Under the pieces are notes generated by a model that was not told the DNA's origin, searched no databases, and saw only the letters and a program-made list of their open reading frames with translations. Made by a program: the position numbers and the translations under genes. This document shows, in pieces, positions 1 to 10,442 of a stretch of DNA of 64,000 nucleotides (position 1 is the stretch's first letter; every line of letters begins with the position of its first letter). The stretch covers positions 310,001 to 374,000 of the forward strand of contig OY730169.1 in assembly GCA_963422465.1 (NCBI GenBank). The letters run 5' to 3'. The DNA is from Lichina pygmaea. Its lineage: Eukaryota > Ascomycota > Lichinomycetes > Lichinales > Lichinaceae.

Positions 1-1170
1 TGTCAATAGACTTCATCACAAAACTACTCAAGTCCAAAGACCCAGTCACAGAAATCACCTACGACTTGATTATAGTGATAGTGGACAGATTCACAAAATA
101 CCTAATAGCAGTACTATTCAAGGAGACCCACACAGCAGAACAGTTGGGACACCTCTTACTGGACAGATTGGTCAGAGACCACGGAGTTCTGATCATGATC
201 ATTACTGACAGAGACAAACTCTTCACATCCAACTACTGGAAGACAATCAGTGCAGCCATGGGAACAAAACCCAAAATGTCTACAGCCTATCACCCATGAA
301 CTGACAGCCAGACAGAGCAAGCAAACCAAGTTCTGGAGACTTATTTGCAGCATTACATCAACCAGACTCACAGTAATTAGGTACAATTATTACCAGTGGC
401 ACAGCTGGCAATCAACCAGCACAGATCAGACTCAACAAAGGAATCACCATTCTTTGCCAATTTTGGATAACACACAAACATCAGAATGCCAAGCAGAGCT
501 TCACCAAACACAGAGAAAGTACTCCAACATGACAAGCTCCTACGACAAACACACACGATGATGAGGTATTACCTTCAAGAGATCTCAGAAAAGATGTAAC
601 ACCAAATAGACAAAAAATTGAAAATGGCACCTCAGCTGAAGAAGGGGGATAAAGTCTACCTCCTCACAAAAAATTGGAAAGTCAAGAAACCAAGAACAAA
701 GAAACTGGACCATGTCAAGGTCAGACTATTTTCAGTCAAAGAAAGAACTAGACTAGTCAACATCAGACTGCGACTACCAAGAGACACTCAGGTACACCCA
801 AACTTTCACATCTCAATAATTAAATTAGCTGACCAGAGCACACCCTTGCAGGAAACATTTCATTACCAACCAGAGGAAGAACAGGAATTCAAGGTCAAAC
901 AGATCTTGAAGAGAAAAGGCCAGCAATACCTTGTCAAGTGGAAAAACTACCCAGACTCGGAAAATACCTGGGAACCACTCAGGAACCTTGTGAACTGCCA
1001 GCTCCTCCTGCAGCAGTTCTGGCAGAAGCAGGACTGAACAGCTCAGCCTGCAGTGTGGACATGTCAATAACTGTTGCTGACAAGTCTTCACCATCTGCCT
1101 CCATTTCAGCAACAAGGCACTGGAGCTTCTTCTTTGCTTGACTGTCAGCACCTTCAAGAACCTTTCACTT

Positions 1171-1410
1171 TCAGGACACACAAGCCTGCAGCTCAGCAAG
1201 CTGCTTAACAAGAGCATCCTGCTTGGCCTCATCAACAGCCAAATTCTTGTGAAGGTTATCCTGGATCATGTTCAGCAACTCCCAAGAAAGTGACACACAG
1301 AACTTCCCACAACAAGTGCAGTCAGCACACTTCAACTTATTGTTGTTGTCAGACATTTGGAAGCAGGGCTTGTGGTTCAAAACACAGAAGTCACACAGAG
1401 CAAGTGACAT
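1171..1410 (-). CDS. Antisense ORF of Gypsy-1a, Zn2Cys6-like cysteine cluster plus helix
   Basis: An open frame of 79 residues lies opposite to the pol strand, between the chromodomain and the 3' LTR, starting 114 bp inside the LTR edge. Near its N-terminus six cysteines are spaced C-x2-C-x6-C-x11-C-x2-C-x6-C, the spacing of fungal Zn(II)2Cys6 clusters. The rest is rich in Leu, Ala, Lys and Asp and could form a coiled coil. The same frame, with the same cysteines, is kept in Gypsy-1b at 9,562-9,801. A zinc-binding, DNA-binding role is inferred from spacing only. The basic residues expected between the second and third cysteine are sparse here. It is part of a fossil element. Confidence 0.5.
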   Translation of the reverse strand: MSLALCDFCVLNHKPCFQMSDNNNKLKCADCTCCGKFCVSLSWELLNMIQDNLHKNLAVDEAKQDALVKQLAELQACVS

Positions 1411-1523
1411 GAAGTTATGATCACAGATCTGGGCTGCCAGTTGTTTTCAGTAAGCAGAGGCATGTGATTTCGCAGACATACTCAAGAATTCATCAGGACA
1501 ATGAATGAAGGAGAGGAGGGTAG

Positions 1524-2167
1524 TGTTATGACCTATAGGATGGGAGCCACTCATTTATAGGCAATCAGTCTGTGGGCCAGGCAAGAGGACACCATGGAAG
1601 TCAAGTGACCAACCAACAAGGGGTCACGTGACTGTTGAGACACACACAGGAGTCTTGGTGCAGGATGCATGAAGCATCAAGACAATCTCACCAGTCTTGA
1701 CACAGGATGCATGAAGCATCAAGACAATCTCACCAGTCTCAACACAGGATGCATGAAGCATCAAGACAATCTCACCAGTCTTGACACAGGATGCATGAAG
1801 CATCAAGACAATCTCACCAGTCTTGACACAGAGTGCATAACATGGTGGGACTGTCAAGACAATCTCACCTGTCTTGACATCAAGACTGTCAAGACAATCT
1901 TGATTGTCTTGACAGGCCAGCACTATATAGTCTGATGACAGTTCCCCTATGGAACAATTGTCTTCAATTTATATTGTGATCCAGACAACTAGATCTACTT
2001 TAATATAATTCTTTTGTACAAAGCTATTGATCAGGTATCACCACCACCACATTCCACCAAACCCCTTCGCACTCCTTGACACTCCTCTCCTGCAAGAACC
2101 AACCTGCCTTCCACATCTTGCCCTTAATCCTATACTCAGTTAGGATAGCACAGTACAGACTGCAACA
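1524..2167 (+). repeat. 3' LTR of Gypsy-1a with internal 42-bp minisatellite
   Basis: The LTR is 644 bp long, begins TGTTATGACC and ends TGCAACA. It matches the LTRs at 3,973-4,572 and 9,915-10,277 and, inverted, 60,340-60,926. It contains a tandem 42-bp repeat (about 1,668-1,835) built around ATCAAGACAATCTCACCAGT. The palindromic TATA-like box ACTATATAGT lies near 1,921-1,931. Confidence 0.92.
1668..1835. repeat. 42-bp LTR minisatellite
   Basis: At least four tandem units of 42 bp lie inside the Gypsy-1a LTR, against about three in each Gypsy-1b LTR. The roughly one-unit excess accounts for the longer LTR (644 versus 600 bp). No frame through it looks like a real gene. Confidence 0.85.
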
Positions 2168-3715
2168 ACCAGATGTACCACCACCCTAGTTTTTGATGAC
2201 TCTGAGTCCTCTTCTATTCCTATTCACTGTGGAGTTCCCCAAGGTTCCCCTTTGTCTCCTATTCTTTTTCTATTCTATATTTCTGAACTTCATGAGACTG
2301 TACATTCTCCTACTACTGGTGTTTCTGCTCTGGGATTTGCAGATGATACAAATCTGCTTGTATTTGGACACTCTCTTAAAAGCAACCTTCTGAAGTTGAA
2401 GAATACACATCTTAAATGTCTATCTTGGGCTGCAAGACATGGAATAGTCTTCTCTCCTGAGAAATATAAAATACTTTATTTTTCCAGAAGAAGATCAGAC
2501 AATCTGCAGCTCAAGCTTAGACTTGGGAATGTGATTCTAAAACCAAAAGAACAAGTGCGAGTATTGGGAGTGTACCTGGATGCCAAACTCCACTGGCACA
2601 AACACCAGAGAATTATTCTTCAAAAAGCACAAAAAGCACTATCTTCTCTTTCTAGAACCTCTTACTCCACCTGGGGCTTTCCAGTTCTCACAGCACACCT
2701 TGTGTAAACTGCAATACTGAGATCTGTACTGAGCTATGCAGTGGGAATTTGGTTCAACCCACTCAGAAAATCCTCTAATATTTCCTCTCTTATCATATTC
2801 CAAAACAAATGTCTGAGACTTATTGGGGGTGCTTTCAAAGCCACTCCTTCTTTTCTATTAGAGAGTGAGCTTTTTCTTTTACCTCTAGATCTCTATTTTA
2901 AATTTCGCACAGCTTGTTTTCTATCTTCTATCCAAACCTCCTCTCTGAAAGACTTTCTTGACAGTACCTTTTCTACTATTTCTTCCTATGCTTCTTCACT
3001 GAGGAAACTTTTAAAGAAATTCTCAACTATCTCTCCTAATTGGAAGTTCACTTGGTTAAGTCAAAGAACTACTAACCAGGCTAGTTCAAAGAAAGAACTA
3101 CAAATACTCTTTACTAAAGAGTGGGAAAACCAATGGGAGGAGAAGAAAAGAAAAGACTATGCTGGATGGCAGGTGTTTTGCCAAAAACCTCACTACAACA
3201 ACCTAAAGCTCTACAAAGAGCTACAGAAAGCTGAGGCAAGTCTACTACTGCAAACCAGAACTGGGAGAATTAGTCTAGCAAGTTTTCTTTTCAGAGCTGG
3301 AGTCTCTGACTTTCCTACCCCCCTATGCATGTGTGGTCAAGCAGAAAAGACAGTAAAGTATATCACCTCTTCATGCTCTCTCTACTCAAGTCAAAGACAA
3401 CATACTCTCTTTAACCCCCAAGATTTCACTACTATTATTTCAAAGCCAGAGCTTCTACAGAAGTTTCTGTACTGGTTTATGTCTTTAAAAAGACTAAACC
3501 AATTTAATCTGGCTTTCAAACTTCACTATTCACACTCCAACATCTAGAAGCTTTTCCTACCAGACACTACAAGATTTCCTTTTGCTACACTTTCTAGTCA
3601 CCTCTCTGTCTTCAGTTTTTATTTCTTTAAAGGTTTTCTGAAGAAGTTCACTATTAGCTGGAAGATCTGCATGGCTGTAAAGCTACAAACAGTGTAAGAA
3701 TCAAATCAAAAAAAA
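2168..3715 (+). pseudogene. LINE-1a: partial ORF2 (RT to C-terminus) and 3' end
   Basis: This copy of LINE-1 covers the second half of ORF2 and the 3' UTR. It enters ORF2 just before the block [13 protein letters not shown] and carries the RT catalytic motif FADDTNLL (near 2,337). It runs through the Cys-rich C-terminal region (C-x-C-G...H...C near 3,328-3,376) to a stop near 3,547. The 3' UTR ends in an A-rich tail at about 3,715. Compared with the open copy LINE-1b, one tyrosine codon has become TAA at 2,705-2,707, so the frame is split into two. The left edge abuts the Gypsy-1a LTR exactly. The right edge lies inside a Gypsy-2 LTR, which was therefore the insertion target. Confidence 0.9.
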
Positions 3716-3972
3716 GTCTTGTACATCAATCCAAGTCTCAAGTCTCAAGCCAAGTCAGGTCAAGGTTACTGAATAAGTTAGGCTTGAGTTCTGCTCTGCC
3801 ATTGCCTTGTCACACTACGAAAGACCTACCCAACCATAACACACTTCACCAAGCCATGTTCATGTCCTTGTCATATCTCAACAACCAGACCAAGCTATGC
3901 CAGTTGCTGGAAATAACAAGTTCCTTCACAACATGTTTGCAGAGTTCATGCAAATTCAAGCTACTAACACTA
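3716..3972 (+). mobile_element. Gypsy-2 remnant: LTR end and start of gag
   Basis: Bases 3,716-3,814 match the last third of the 275-bp Gypsy-2 LTR. The following 158 bases match the leader and first gag codons of the fuller Gypsy-2 at 20,557-20,713. The match stops where the Gypsy-1b LTR begins, so Gypsy-1b inserted into this older element. The left edge is the tail of LINE-1a. It is a fossil fragment. Confidence 0.88.
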
Positions 3973-4572
3973 TGTTACGACCCAGGGGATGGGAGCCACT
4001 CATTTATAGGCAATGAGGCCGCAGGCCAGGCAAGAGGACACCATGGAAGTCAAGTGACCAACCAACAAGGGGTCACGTGACTGTCGAGACACACACGGGA
4101 GTCTTGACGCAGGATGCATGAAGCATCAAGACAATCTCACCAGTCTTGACACAGGATGCATGAAGCATCAAGACAATCTCACCAGTCTTGATGCAGGATG
4201 CATGAAGCATCAAGACAATCTCACCAGTCTTGACGCAGGGTGCATAACATGGTGGGACCATCAAGACAATCTCACCCGTCTTGATGTTGAGACTGTTGAG
4301 ACAATCTTGATTGTCTCGACAGGCCAGCACTATATAGTCCAGCGATAGTTCCCTTATGGAACAATTGTCTTCAACTCATGTTGTGATCCAGACAACTAGA
4401 TCTACTTCAATACAATCCTTTGTACAAAGCCGTTGATCAGGTGTCACCACCACCACATTCCACCAAACCCCTTCACACTCCTTGACACTCCTCTCCTGCG
4501 AGAACCAACCCACCTTCCACCTCTCGCCCTAATCCTATACTCGGATAGGACAGTACAGTACAGACCGCAACA
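3973..4572 (+). repeat. 5' LTR of Gypsy-1b
   Basis: The LTR is 600 bp, from TGTTACGACC to CCGCAACA, and matches 9,915-10,277 and 1,524-2,167. It has three 42-bp minisatellite units (about 4,112-4,235) and the palindrome ACTATATAGT near 4,329-4,338. Differences between copies are mostly C/T and G/A changes, many of them at CpG sites. Confidence 0.92.
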
Positions 4573-5682
4573 CTTTGAAGACCCTCAAGGATGAGTACCT
4601 CAGGAGCAACCAACCCCAACTTCCCAGATGGAAAGATTAGCGTCACCAAGCCAGACCTGTTCTACGGTGAAAGAAACAAGGTTGACGACTGGCTCATGCA
4701 ACTCCAAGTCTACTTTCAATTCCAACCAGAGACAAAGCTGCCTAAGGAAAAGTGGCCCCTCTTTGCAACCACTTACATGAGAGGCAATGCTTATTGATGG
4801 ATCAAGCCCTACGTCAACAAACATCTCTCAGGAAACAGAGACCACAACAGCACATCAGAATGGATGACAAAATGGACATGATTCAAGGACAAGATCAAAA
4901 GGATTCTTGGACTATCTAACAAAGACAAAGTGGCTATACGAATGATCCAGCACATCAAACAACAACGCTCAGCCACAGAGTACACCACGCAGTTCAAACA
5001 ATACTCAGTACTGACTGACTGGGACAACAATGCCCTGATGGTCATGTACCGACATGGACTCAAGGAAAACATGAAGGATGAAATCACCTTTGACAGACAA
5101 GTGGTCGACACACTGGATGAACTCATCACACAAGCAATCAACATCGATGACAAACTATTCGAGTGAGCGATGGAGAAACACCACGACAGAGGATACAGCT
5201 GCCCCGCATGGCATGTGAGCAACCACTACAAGCCGCCTAACAAGGCACCGCCACATGATCCATATGGCTATGCACCTATGGAACTGGATGCAGTCCACCA
5301 CAAGGGAAGGTTCACGAAGGGAAGAAACAACAAAAAGGGGAAAGCACTGAAGTGCTATGCCTGTGGCAAGCTAGGCCACATGGCGAAAGACTGTTGTTCA
5401 AAGAACAAGGTGCACTGACAGCAACTTAATATGCTTGATGGAGACTGGAATGTCATCAAGCCAGAGGACCCACCAGGAGAGGCTCAGCTATCCCTCGAAC
5501 AATAGGACAACTACAATCAGACATTGGAAGCAGCCCACCAACTGGCAACATCAGGAGGCAAGGACCTACCAGAACTGACAGGTCAGGACAAGGGACAGAA
5601 GCCCTTAACCACCTCTGATGGGGACTGAGACAAACCCACGTCTATCAAAGAAGAAATACCACAAGGAAGCTATGCTTACAGC

Positions 5683-6090
5683 ATGGACCCACAAAATCTA
5701 CAGTACAGCAAACTACAGTGGAGGTTTTGCATGAAGCACTACTGCACCTACCACAAACAACTACGAAGGTACAGAGGACATTCACCCTACCACACCACCT
5801 GCCACAAGCATTGGGTCAATTGCGAGAAGGATGTGTGTGAGATCCATCTTTGGGACAAACGCCAACACACTGCATTCCCTGGGCACACACATGATTGGCA
5901 CGAACACCTTATGTTTCTACAGCAAGGCAACAACCACAACTGCTACATCAACAATTGGCAGTACTGCCTCAAGCCTGGATGTGACAAGCATCAGCAAGAC
6001 AAATTCATGAACAGATTCCTCAGGACTGATGGGAATGGCTGGACCTATTGCCCAGTCAGTGGAAAGACACTTCAATCAGGAAAAGACTGA
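5683..6090 (+). other. Cys/His-rich W-x2-C-x4-C-x2-H module region of Gypsy-1b
   Basis: Between the gag zinc knuckle and the protease lies a stretch of about 135 residues packed with Cys, His and Trp. Three times it repeats the pattern W-x2-C-x4-C-x2-H: WRFCMKHYCTYH, WVNCEKDVCEIH and WQYCLKPGCDKH. The second copy is followed by an FPG-x2-H block. The same module and FPG block occur at the same place in Gypsy-3 (57,859-58,188, minus strand). The spacing suggests metal binding. I know of no named domain with this pattern, so the function is unknown. Fossil. Confidence 0.6.
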
Positions 6091-9000
6091 ACTCCCTTGT
6101 CAAGGGGTGACATCGGGAGCTCAACAACATGACCCCTAGCAACGCAAAGCACCTGCGATTGCCTGTGTCACTATACGCCAACACGCCAGTACAGACATAC
6201 ACACTTGTTGACTCTGGAGCCAGTGGAAACTACATTTCAAGACAACTTTACAACACCCTCAGCACTGGAAGGAGACGCAAGCAGCAACCCTATCAGCTCG
6301 CGATGGCAAATGGACAGACAGAGCTAGTCTGCCATGAGACGCAGCTAATGGAAATAGTTACCGGACACCATGCTGAAAGGATCCACCTTGATATTGTCGA
6401 GTTGGCCACTCAGGATATCTATTTGGGGATGCCTTGGCTAAAGAAGCACAACCCAGTTGTTAACTGGAAGACAGGAGTACTCATGTTTAGGAACTGCACT
6501 AACAACACAGCTCAGACCTGTTACCAGCCGCAGAAGGCGTGGACAGATGAGGGAAGGAGTCCTCAGTGGAACCTCACTGACAGAAAGGACAACTCTCAAG
6601 AGAAGAGGTCCACCTTGACAGGCACACTCCAGAACCAGGTGGCCAAACAGTCAGAGATGAAGAGAGAGGAAGTTGTTAACCCTCTGGAGATCCCTGAAGA
6701 GTACTGACCTGGGTATGATAACCTCTTTCAGGAAGAGACAACAACAGCAGTGTTGCCTAAGCACCAACCTTGGGATCATGAGATCAAGTTGCAACCAGGG
6801 ATGGAGCCAGGATTTGGACCAATTTACCAGTTATCAGAGAAAGAGCTCCAAGTACTTCGCGAGTACCTGGAGAAAAACCTGAAAAAGGGTTTCATTTGAG
6901 AATCTCAATCGCCAGCAGGATACCTGATACTATTTACACCAAAGAAAGACAGAAGTCTTCAACTTTGTGTGGATTACAGGAAACTCAACGATATTACCAT
7001 CAAGAACTGATATCTGTTGCCAAATGCGAACAAATTGCGAGACAGGATCAGCCAAGCTACAATCTTTACCAAGCTGGACTTGAAAGGAGTATACAACCTG
7101 ATACGCATGAAAGGAGGAGAAGAATGGAAGACAGCCTTCAGAACCTGATACAGACACTATGAGTATCTGGTTATGCTATTCGGACTCACAAACACACCAG
7201 CAACATGTCAAGCATTGATCAACAACATCATCAGAGCACACCTGGACCAAACAGCTATCGCCTACCTGGACAACATTCTTGTCTACTCGAACACACAACA
7301 AGAACATACCAAACATGTGAAGGATGTTCTACGATGCCTACAAGAGGCAGGGCTCAAGCTCAACCTGAAGAAATGCGAGTTCAACAAACTGGAAGTTGAA
7401 TTCCTCAGATACATCATAGGGATCGAAGGGATCAAGATTGACCCTGAGAAAATCAAAGTGATTCAGCAATGGCCAACACCAACATCAGTTAAGGAAGTAC
7501 AAGCCTTCCTAGGATTTGCCAACTTCAACTGACAGTTCATCAAGAACTACTCACAGATGGCAACACCACTGACAGAACTCACGAAGAAGGATGTGGAGTA
7601 CTGGTGGACGGAGAGATAACAAAAAGCATTCCAACAGCTCAAGGACGCTTGCGCTAAGGAACCAGTTCTCCTCAACTTCAAGACAGGCCAACCAACACAA
7701 ATCAAGACAGATGCTTCAGATCAGGCAGTGGGAGCATGTCTATACCAACAGGCAGACGGCAAGTGGCACCCAGTTGCCTACTACTCACGAAAAATAACAC
7801 AAGCGGAACAAAACTATGATATCCACGACAAAGAGCTACTGGCAGTCGTCAACGCACTTGAACACTGGAGAGTGTACGTGGAAAGCAGTTCTGAACTCAC
7901 CATTCTCACAGACCACAAGAATCTGACAACATTCACAACAACCAAGAAGCTGAACAGACAGCAAGTCAGATGGGCTGAACTCCTAGGGCAACACAAGTTC
8001 AAGATCTTGTACACCCCTGGACAAGACAATGGGAGAGCAGACACACTAAGCTGACGAAAAGACCACATAGAAGATGATGAATGCCAAGGAACAATCTTAC
8101 AACAGGACCAGCAAGGAAACCTGGTGCCTCAACCACAGATCAACAAGCTCACGGCAGAAGACACTGAAGAACTAATAAGGAACTACCATGATAATCCAGC
8201 ACATGGTCACCCAGGAATCTCCAAGACCACAGACCTTATCCAACAGGCAGGGAACAATGTCATTAACCTCTGACAACATGTCACAAACTACATCAGCAAG
8301 TGTCTACTATGCCAGAAAAACAAACATGGAAGACATAAGCTATACGGAGAAGGACACCCGAACACGATACCGAGAGGCCTGTGGGAAGACGTGTCAATGG
8401 ACTTCATCACAAAGCTACCCAAGTCCAAAGACCCAGTCACAGGAATCACCTACGACTTGATTATGGTGATAGTGGACAGATTCACAAAATATCTAATAGT
8501 AGTACTATTCAAGGAGACCCACACAGCAGAACAGTTGGGACACCTCTTACTGGACAGATTGGTCAGAGACCACAGAGTTCCAATCACAATTATTACAGAC
8601 AGAGATAAACTCTTCACATCCAACTACTGGAAGACAATCAGTGCAGCCATGGGAACAAAACCCAAAATGTCTACAGCCTATCACCCATGAACTGACGGCC
8701 AGACAGAGCAAGCAAACCAAGTCCTGGAGACTTACTTACAGCATTACATCAACAAGACCCACAGCAATTGGGTACAGTTATTACCGGTGGCACAGCTGGC
8801 AATCAACCAGCACAGATCAGACTCAACAAAGGAATCACCATTTTTTGCCAATTTTGGATGACATGCGAACATCGGGATGCCAAGCAGAGCTTCACCAAAC
8901 ACGGAGAAAGTACTCCAACACGACAAGCTCCTACGACAAACACACACGATGATGAGGCACTACCTTCAAGAGACCTCAGAAAAAATGCAACGTCAAATGG

Positions 9001-9561
9001 ACAAGAAATCGAAAATGGCACCTCAGCTAAAGAAGGGGGATAAAGTCTACCTCCTCACAAGAAATTGGAGAACGAAGAAACCAAGAACAAAGAAACTGGA
9101 CCATGTTAAGGTCGGACTATTTTCAGTCGAAGAAAAAACCAGACCAGTCAATGTCAGACTGCGACTACTGAGAGACGCTTGGGTACACCCAAACTTTCAC
9201 ATCTCAATGATTGAATTAGCTGACCAGAGCACACCCTTGCAGGAAACATTTTATTACCAACCAGAGGAAGAACAGAAATTCAAGGCTGAACAGATCCTGA
9301 AGAGAAAAGGTCAGTGATACCTTGTCAAGTGGAAAAACTACCCAGACTCGGAAAATACCTGGGAGCCACTCAGGAACCTCGTGAACTGCCAGCTCCTCCT
9401 GCAGCAGTTCTGGCAGAAGCAGGACTGAACAGCTTGGCCTGCAGCGCGGATGTGTCAATGACTGTCACCGACAAGTCTTCACCATCCACCTCCATTTCAG
9501 CAACAAGGCACTGGAGCTTCTTCTTTGCTCAACCCTCAGCACCCTCAAGAACCTTTCACTT

Positions 9562-9801
9562 TCAGGACACACAAGCCTGCAGCTTGGCAAGCTGCTCAAC
9601 AAGAGCATCCCGCTTGGCCTCATCGACAGCCAAATCCTCGCGAAGGTTATCCCAAGTCATGTTCAGCGACTCCCAAGAAAGTGACACACAGGACTTCCCA
9701 CGACAAGTGCATTCAGCGCACTTCAATTTATTGTTGTTGTCAGACATTCGGAAGCAGGGCTTGTGGTTCAAAACACAGAAGTCACACAGAGCAAGCAACA
9801 C
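9562..9801 (-). CDS. Antisense ORF of Gypsy-1b, Zn2Cys6-like cysteine cluster plus helix
   Basis: This 79-residue frame is the counterpart of 1,171-1,410: same position (start 114 bp inside the LTR edge), same strand relation, and the same C-x2-C-x6-C-x11-C-x2-C-x6-C cluster at about residues 6-37. A Leu/Glu/Ala/Lys-rich helix follows at about residues 50-75. It keeps the six cysteines although the neighbouring pol is broken in many places. Gypsy-3 and Gypsy-4 have longer antisense ORFs with the same design. A DNA-binding or regulatory role is inferred, not shown. Confidence 0.55.
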   Translation of the reverse strand: MLLALCDFCVLNHKPCFRMSDNNNKLKCAECTCRGKSCVSLSWESLNMTWDNLREDLAVDEAKRDALVEQLAKLQACVS

Positions 9802-9914
9802 AAAGTTATGATCACAGATCTGGGCTGCCAGTTAGTTTCAGTAAGCAGAGGCACGTGATTTTGCAGACATACTCAAGAATTCATTGGGACGATGAATGAA
9901 GGAGAGGAGGGTAG

Positions 9915-10277
9915 TGTTACGACCCAGGGGATGGGAGCCACTCATTTATAGGCAATCAGGCTGTGGGCCAGGCAAGAGGACACCATGGAAGTCAAGTGAC
10001 CAACCAACAAGGGGTCACGTGACTGTCGAGACACACACGGGAGTCTTGACGCAGGATGCATGAAGCATCAAGACAATCTCACCAGTCTTGACGCAGGATG
10101 CATGAAGCATCAAGACAATCTCACCAGTCTCAACGCAGGATGCATGAAGCATCAAGACAATCTCACCAGTCTTGACACAGGGTGCATAACATGGTGGGAC
10201 TGTCGAGACAATCTCACCTGTCTTGACGTCGAGACTGTCAAGACAATCTTGATTGTCTTGACAGGCCAGCACTATAT
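9915..10277 (+). repeat. 3' LTR of Gypsy-1b, truncated by LINE-1b
   Basis: The first 363 bp of the LTR are present, ending at the TATA-like box, where the T-rich (antisense poly-A) tail of LINE-1b begins. The remainder of the LTR is not found on the far side of LINE-1b, so the right flank has been lost or rearranged. Confidence 0.88.
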
Positions 10278-10442
10278 TTTTTGATTTGATTCTTACACTG
10301 TTTGTAGCTTTACAGCCATGCAGATCTTCCAGCTAATAGTGAACTTCTTCAGAAAACCTTTAAAGGAATAAAAACTGAAGACAGGGAGGTGACTAGAAAG
10401 TGTAGCAAAAGGAAATCTTGTATTGTCTGGTAGGAAAAGCTT

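Larger units (their letters stand above)
1..2167 (+). mobile_element. Gypsy-1a: 3' part of a Ty3/Gypsy chromovirus
   Basis: This is the right-hand part of an LTR retrotransposon that begins outside the window. In order it holds the end of the integrase core (1-560), the integrase C-terminal part (about 620-830), a chromodomain (about 880-1,035, with the aromatic YLVKW and NTWEP blocks), an antisense ORF (1,171-1,410), a purine-rich tract (about 1,506-1,523) and the 3' LTR (1,524-2,167). It is closely similar to Gypsy-1b along its length, and most of the differences noticed are transitions. It is broken at several places. LINE-1a sequence begins at the very next base, so the simplest reading is that Gypsy-1a inserted into LINE-1a. 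Confidence 0.9.
3973..10277 (+). mobile_element. Gypsy-1b: nearly full-length Ty3/Gypsy chromovirus, broken
   Basis: Parts in order: 5' LTR (3,973-4,572); gag (about 4,591-5,418) with one CCHC zinc knuckle near 5,350-5,395; a Cys/His-rich region (5,683-6,090); aspartic protease with DSGAS near 6,208; reverse transcriptase (about 6,840-7,530); RNase H (about 7,640-8,055); integrase with zinc-binding N-terminus and core (about 8,150-9,000); chromodomain (about 9,270-9,425); antisense ORF (9,562-9,801); polypurine tract; and 3' LTR (9,915-10,277), cut short by LINE-1b. The pol order RT-RH-IN plus a C-terminal chromodomain identifies a chromovirus. Coding is interrupted at roughly ten places, so it cannot be autonomous now. 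It interrupts a Gypsy-2 gag. Confidence 0.93.

Noticed and set aside
1665-1830. CRISPR-like array of direct repeats
   Set aside because: Units are contiguous without unique spacers and lie in a eukaryotic LTR.
1624-1923. Frames made of KTGEIVLMLHASCV repeats in the Gypsy-1 LTR
   Set aside because: They come from the 42-bp minisatellite, which is a multiple of three. They lie wholly inside the LTR and differ between copies.
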